From positions 1,054,001 to 1,118,000 of the forward strand of contig JADJQQ010000001.1 of the NCBI GenBank assembly GCA_016712625.1: a stretch of DNA of 64,000 bases, in the 5' to 3' direction. Positions 60,382-64,000 of the stretch are shown here, piece after piece; position 1 is the stretch's first letter, and each line of letters opens with the position of its first letter. A program made the position numbers and the translations under genes. Source of the DNA: Candidatus Competibacteraceae bacterium. Lineage in GTDB: Bacteria; Pseudomonadota; Gammaproteobacteria; Competibacterales; Competibacteraceae. The notes under the pieces were generated by a model. That model was not told the DNA's origin, ran no database searches, and saw only the letters and a program-made list of their open reading frames with translations.

Positions 60382-60452
60382 GATGGATTCCTGGATAAGC
60401 CAGTGAATACTAACCGAGTTCTGGCGTTAGGATACGGTCGCGAGTTTCGCTA

Positions 60453-61139
60453 TCAATCCCATGGCGGATCGCCTCCGTACCCATCAGAACGCTCTCTGTC
60501 GATAGTGTAGTGGCTGTACCCCAAGTTGCGGCCCAGACGCGGTAATAAATCCTTTGCAACGGCTGCCAATGTCAGCTTGATGCCAAAGTCGCGTAACTGG
60601 GTGACTCGCAACCCTGGATAACCACAGGGATTGATGCGGCTAAAGGGTTCCAAGTCCATATCGACGTTGACGCTCAAACCATGATAGGAACAACCCTGCC
60701 GGATGCGCAGGCCCAGTGAGGCGATCTTGGCTTCTCCAACGTAAACCCCCGGCGCGGCGGGTCGCGCATGGGCAGCGATACCATAGGTTGCCAACGCTTC
60801 GATCACCGCCGCCTCCAGCGCGCTCACCAAGGCCCGTACGCCCAACCCCAACCGGCGCACATCCAACAGGCAGTACACAACCAGCTGGCCTGGACCGTGA
60901 TAGGTGACCTGCCCGCCCCGATCAACCTGAATGACTGGAATAGTTCCCGGCGCCAGTACATGTTCCGGCTTGCCAGCCATGCCTTGCGTAAAAACGGGCA
61001 GATGCTCGACCCACCATAGTTCGTCCACGGTTGCGGCGTCACGGCCCACGGTGAAGGACTGCATCCACTGGAATACCGCCTGGTATTCACGCCGCCCCAA
61101 TGCGCGGAACACCAGAGCATCCGGATGTTGAACGGGCAC
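60453..61139 (-). CDS. lipB: Octanoyl-ACP:protein octanoyltransferase
   Basis: Transfers octanoate from ACP to lipoyl domains before LipA acts. It has 228 residues. Signature [20 protein letters not shown] near residue 78, catalytic Lys in [16 protein letters not shown] and catalytic Cys in [14 protein letters not shown]. It starts with GTG, seven bases after the ybeD stop; there is no better ATG. Confidence 0.96.
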   Translation of the reverse strand: MPVQHPDALVFRALGRREYQAVFQWMQSFTVGRDAATVDELWWVEHLPVFTQGMAGKPEHVLAPGTIPVIQVDRGGQVTYHGPGQLVVYCLLDVRRLGLGVRALVSALEAAVIEALATYGIAAHARPAAPGVYVGEAKIASLGLRIRQGCSYHGLSVNVDMDLEPFSRINPCGYPGLRVTQLRDFGIKLTLAAVAKDLLPRLGRNLGYSHYTIDRERSDGYGGDPPWD

Positions 61140-61146
61140 GGCCAGC

Positions 61147-61410
61147 TTACAGTACCAGGATGATTTGCGGGTGATTGCTCAGCTCGCGATAGATTGCGTC
61201 CAGTTGCTCGCGATCACGGGCGCGCACCACCACCGTCACCGATTGGTAGCGGCCGGCGCGGCTATCTCGCACGTGTACCTGGGCTTCATCCAGATCGGGC
61301 GCGTGTCGCCTCACCAAATCTAGCGCCAGCATCCTGAGATCGCCATCGCTAGCTCCCATGATCTTGATGGGAAAATCGCAAGGAAATTGCAACAGCGATT
61401 GATCGTCCAT
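61147..61410 (-). CDS. ybeD: YbeD family (DUF493) protein
   Basis: 87 residues, same length as E. coli Ybe[18 protein letters not shown] at the N-terminus and [21 protein letters not shown] in the middle fit the ferredoxin-like fold. Its function is unproven. Located between dacA and lipB as in E. coli. Confidence 0.94.
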   Translation of the reverse strand: MDDQSLLQFPCDFPIKIMGASDGDLRMLALDLVRRHAPDLDEAQVHVRDSRAGRYQSVTVVVRARDREQLDAIYRELSNHPQIILVL

Positions 61411-61439
61411 CGCCAGCGTTCCGCCATCCAGCAGGATTG

Positions 61440-62608
61440 TTAATTAAACAGGTAGTAGAAAAACATCAGAATGGTATCGATCAAGCGCCCAAACCAACCA
61501 CTTTCTGAAACGTCCTTCAACGCCACCAGTGGGGTCTTGCTGACTTCCTGATCACCCAATTTGACCACGATCTCGCCAAATGGTTGATCCTTCCGCGCTG
61601 GAGCGAGGATCTTCGGCTGAACGGCGGTGGTCGTGCTAACCTGCGGCGCTTGGCCCTTGGGCACCGTCACGTACAAGGGAAAAGTTAGGCCAAGCGGCAA
61701 TTCGCTTTCCTGTCCTTTCCAGATGCGGCCGGTGACGATAGGAACGTTGGCGTCGTGCAATTTGCGGCTTTCAAAAAAGCTAAAGCCATAGTTCAGTAAC
61801 GCCTGGCTGGCTGAAAAACGTTCTTTTTCCTTGGCGGCGCCAAGCACCACGCCAATCAGCCGTGTATCGTTGCGCTTGGCCGCCGACACCAAGCAATAGC
61901 CCGCCGACTCGGTATGCCCCGTTTTGACCCCATCCACCGTGGGATCGGTGAATAACAAGCGGTTACGGTTAGGCTGATCGATATTGTTATATTTAAAACT
62001 CCGTACCGAATAGCGGGCATAATGCTCGGGGAACTCCTGCATGATCACTCGCGTCAACGCCGCGATATCGCGCCCCGACATGTAATGATTGGGATTGGGC
62101 AAGCCTGCGGCATTGGTAAAATGACTGTTCTTTAATCCCAGTCGCTCCGCTTCCTGATTCATCAGTTTGGTGAAGGTTTCCTCGGAGCCAGCCACATGCT
62201 CGGCCAAGGCCACGGTGGCATCGTTGCCGGATTGCACCACCATCCCCATCAGTAGCTCTTCCGCCGACACCTGCGTCCCTAGCTTGACGAACATCTTCGA
62301 ACCGACGGTCTTCCATGCTTTTTCGCTAATGGTGACTTTATCATCCAAGCGAATCTTTCCTGATTTCACCGCTTTGTAGATTACATAACCCGTCATCAAC
62401 TTGGTGATGCTGGCCGGCTCCATCCGTTCGTCGCCTTTCATATTCGCTAGGATGTTACCGCTCTGGTAATCCATCAACACATAGGCGCGCACCGGTACTT
62501 GCGGTGGCGGGGGTATCGGTTCTGCCTGAACGGTAGTCCAACTGAGAACCGATACAGCAAAGGCTATAAAGACAAAAGAGAGTTACGAATTGAATTCAAA
62601 TACAGCAT
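61440..62608 (-). CDS. dacA: D-alanyl-D-alanine carboxypeptidase (PBP5 type), frameshift in signal peptide
   Basis: Trims pentapeptide ends in the periplasm. Catalytic motifs are S-x-x-K in EPASITKLMTGYV, S-x-N in VVQSGNDATVA and KTG in DGVKTGHTESAGYC. The C-terminal amphipathic anchor ends FFYYLFN. The intact frame begins only at a GTG at 62492 inside the mature protein, and upstream in the same frame are a signal-peptide-like stretch (FIAFAVSVLSWTTVQA) and a stop, with no start codon. Adding one T to TTTT (AAAA at 62574-62577 on the plus strand) joins it to an ATG at 62608 and gives a normal signal peptide and 389 residues. A one-base deletion is therefore likely. Confidence 0.92.
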
Positions 62609-62736
62609 GTCGCGACTATTTTCCGGAGTTGCCAATCAGAGTGGGTGATTCTAGCCAGAAGTTCGACCCCAAAACAAACCGCCGGCTATAAAAGCGAGGC
62701 GGCGGATGGGGGCTATGGCGATCGCGAAAAAACCGA

Positions 62737-64000
62737 TCAGTCGGCGACGACGCGAGAACGGTTCGTCTTGAGGCTGGCTAAGCGCACCCCGGTCGGTTTA
62801 ATGACGACGGCCCGAGTGGGCGTCCTCATCCCCTGACGAACGGCGGAGCCCGTTCCTTTTCGAAGATCGCGTTGCGCCGCGCCCACTGCCCGCTCGTTTG
62901 CGGGGCGACCGTCACGGCGTTCGGCGACCGTGGCGGAACTGGACCGGCTGTTCTTGCTGTTAGCTGTTGGAACAACAGTATGACGTGCTTCTCCCCCTCG
63001 CATGCTTTTGCCAGCCTCAGCTGAAGCTAAGTGGATGGGAGCTTGGGTCCGATTTGGCTCGACGTTCTTGATCGCGGGTTTGGCGACAACCGGGCGCACC
63101 GCGGCTGGCTTCGGCGCGGCTCGTACAACAGCTGGCGTCGCGGGTCGAATTGCAGCACGAGCCACTTTAGTGTTGCGCTTGGTCGCTACCGCTGGATGTG
63201 ACGCCGGAACATCCAAGACAGGCGCTTCCGGTTCCGGTGATTTCACGGAAGTAGGCGGGATGGCGACTTCGAATGTGGGCTGGGGCTGCAGCGAGCCAGC
63301 GATTGCCTTCTCAGGCAATGGATCGGCTGATCCTTCGGTCTGCGCCTGCTCTTGCGGCATCGGCGGACCGAGCGGCTTCGGCTCCTCGCGTACACGCTGA
63401 GGCCCAGCAGATTCCGGTTTCTGCTCCGGTTGCAGGGTGCGACTGGCGGGTAGCTCCCGCTTTTCAGCGCTGTCAGCCGCCAATGCCAACCGGGTTGGCT
63501 CGGAAACGCTCAACTGCGATGAGGACAATTCATGGGCAAATGAGATCGCAGCGGGTTCTGATTTCGGTTCTGGTCGAATTTGGCGATTGGCCAGCCGTTC
63601 TGAAGCCCCGGCGCGGCGCGCCGCCAACTCCGGTAAAACTGGATAAGGCTCCAACGCGACTATTTCGACCTGAGCCGTCCCTCGCCCGAGCATATCCAGT
63701 CGCGTCGCGGCGGCATAGGATAGATCGATGATACGCCGTCCGACAAACGGCCCGCGATCATTGACCTTGACGACAACGTTGCGGCCATTCTCTAAATTGG
63801 TGACACGCACATAAGTGGGAAGCGGCAGGCTTTTATGGGCGGCGGTCAGATCGAACATGTTATAGCGTGGGCCGCTGGAAGTCTTACGGCCATGAAAACC
63901 CCGGCCATACCAGGATGCGATGCCCTGCTCGCGATAACCGGCGCTGGTTTCCTTAACGCGATAACGCCGGCCGAACACGACATAGGTGTCGGGATTTCCG
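62737..64000 (-). CDS. rlpA: RlpA-family septal ring lytic transglycosylase (5' end beyond window)
   Basis: The frame is open to the right edge: NPDTYVVFGRRYRV continues into the double-psi beta-barrel domain (GIASWYGRGFHGRKTSSG, then VRVTNLENGRNVVVKVNDRG and the catalytic Asp in DLSYAAATRLDML). After residue 120 there is a tail of about 300 residues rich in Pro, Ala, Glu and Arg, without the C-terminal SPOR domain of E. coli RlpA. It lies upstream of dacA as in E. coli. The lipobox is outside the window. Confidence 0.92.
   Translation of the reverse strand, partial: GNPDTYVVFGRRYRVKETSAGYREQGIASWYGRGFHGRKTSSGPRYNMFDLTAAHKSLPLPTYVRVTNLENGRNVVVKVNDRGPFVGRRIIDLSYAAATRLDMLGRGTAQVEIVALEPYPVLPELAARRAGASERLANRQIRPEPKSEPAAISFAHELSSSQLSVSEPTRLALAADSAEKRELPASRTLQPEQKPESAGPQRVREEPKPLGPPMPQEQAQTEGSADPLPEKAIAGSLQPQPTFEVAIPPTSVKSPEPEAPVLDVPASHPAVATKRNTKVARAAIRPATPAVVRAAPKPAAVRPVVAKPAIKNVEPNRTQAPIHLASAEAGKSMRGGEARHTVVPTANSKNSRSSSATVAERRDGRPANERAVGAAQRDLRKGTGSAVRQGMRTPTRAVVIKPTGVRLASLKTNRSRVVAD

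Overview
The window is a 64 kb piece of a gammaproteobacterial chromosome. The evidence is the linkage ftsH-folP-glmM-tpiA-secG-tRNA-Leu(GAG) running into a nuo operon, the rlpA-dacA-ybeD-lipB-lipA order, the tgt-yajC-secD-secF order, and proteins close to their E. coli counterparts in length and sequence. I cannot name the genus. The fused TAXI-TRAP transporter, the secreted alpha-2-macroglobulin and the PKD/LamG surface protein suggest a free-living environmental organism, possibly a wastewater-type lineage, but that is inference.

Layout. 1-10.4 kb: nuoA to nuoL (respiratory complex I) on the minus strand, with nuoL cut by the window edge and nuoC and nuoD separate. 10.6-16.2 kb: tRNA-Leu(GAG), secG, tpiA, glmM, folP, ftsH, then rlmE, a small membrane gene and divergent yhbY. 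17.5-21.9 kb: tRNA-Leu(UAA), tRNA-Cys, tRNA-Gly, pgsA, uvrC and a VpsR-like regulator. 22.5-27 kb (plus strand): pyrD, a secreted dienelactone hydrolase, dusA and an overlapping CBS-domain/deacetylase pair. 27.1-30.2 kb: qor, then an accessory block of small genes (unknown protein, TFIIB-type zinc ribbon, GNAT acetyltransferase, GFA-family protein) containing one clear integron attC site. 30.3-39.9 kb: purL, a hybrid histidine kinase, ptsP and rppH. 40.1-48.7 kb: a 1,736-residue alpha-2-macroglobulin, a 1 kb AT-rich spacer, and a PKD/LamG surface protein. 48.8-57.8 kb: DUF192, a TAXI-TRAP transporter with DUF1850, tgt, yajC, secD, secF. 58-64 kb: a tail-anchored response regulator, lipA, lipB, ybeD, dacA and rlpA (cut by the window edge).

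Most of the window is core metabolism: respiration (nuo), secretion (secG, yajC, secDF), membrane proteolysis (ftsH), envelope precursors and remodelling (glmM, pgsA, dacA, rlpA), lipoylation (lipAB), nucleotide synthesis (pyrD, purL), repair (uvrC) and tRNA modification (dusA, tgt).

The main points for a second look are: (1) a lone attC site directly after a GFA-family gene; (2) three genes (dienelactone hydrolase, purL, dacA) each broken by one missing T where a run of four T stands in place of an expected five, which looks like a common error mode rather than three independent mutations; (3) a receiver domain fused to a long Ala/Arg/Glu-rich helix and a C-terminal membrane anchor; (4) a VpsR-like activator lacking both the phospho-acceptor Asp and the Thr of GAFTGA; (5) an AcuB/AcuC-like CBS-deacetylase pair.
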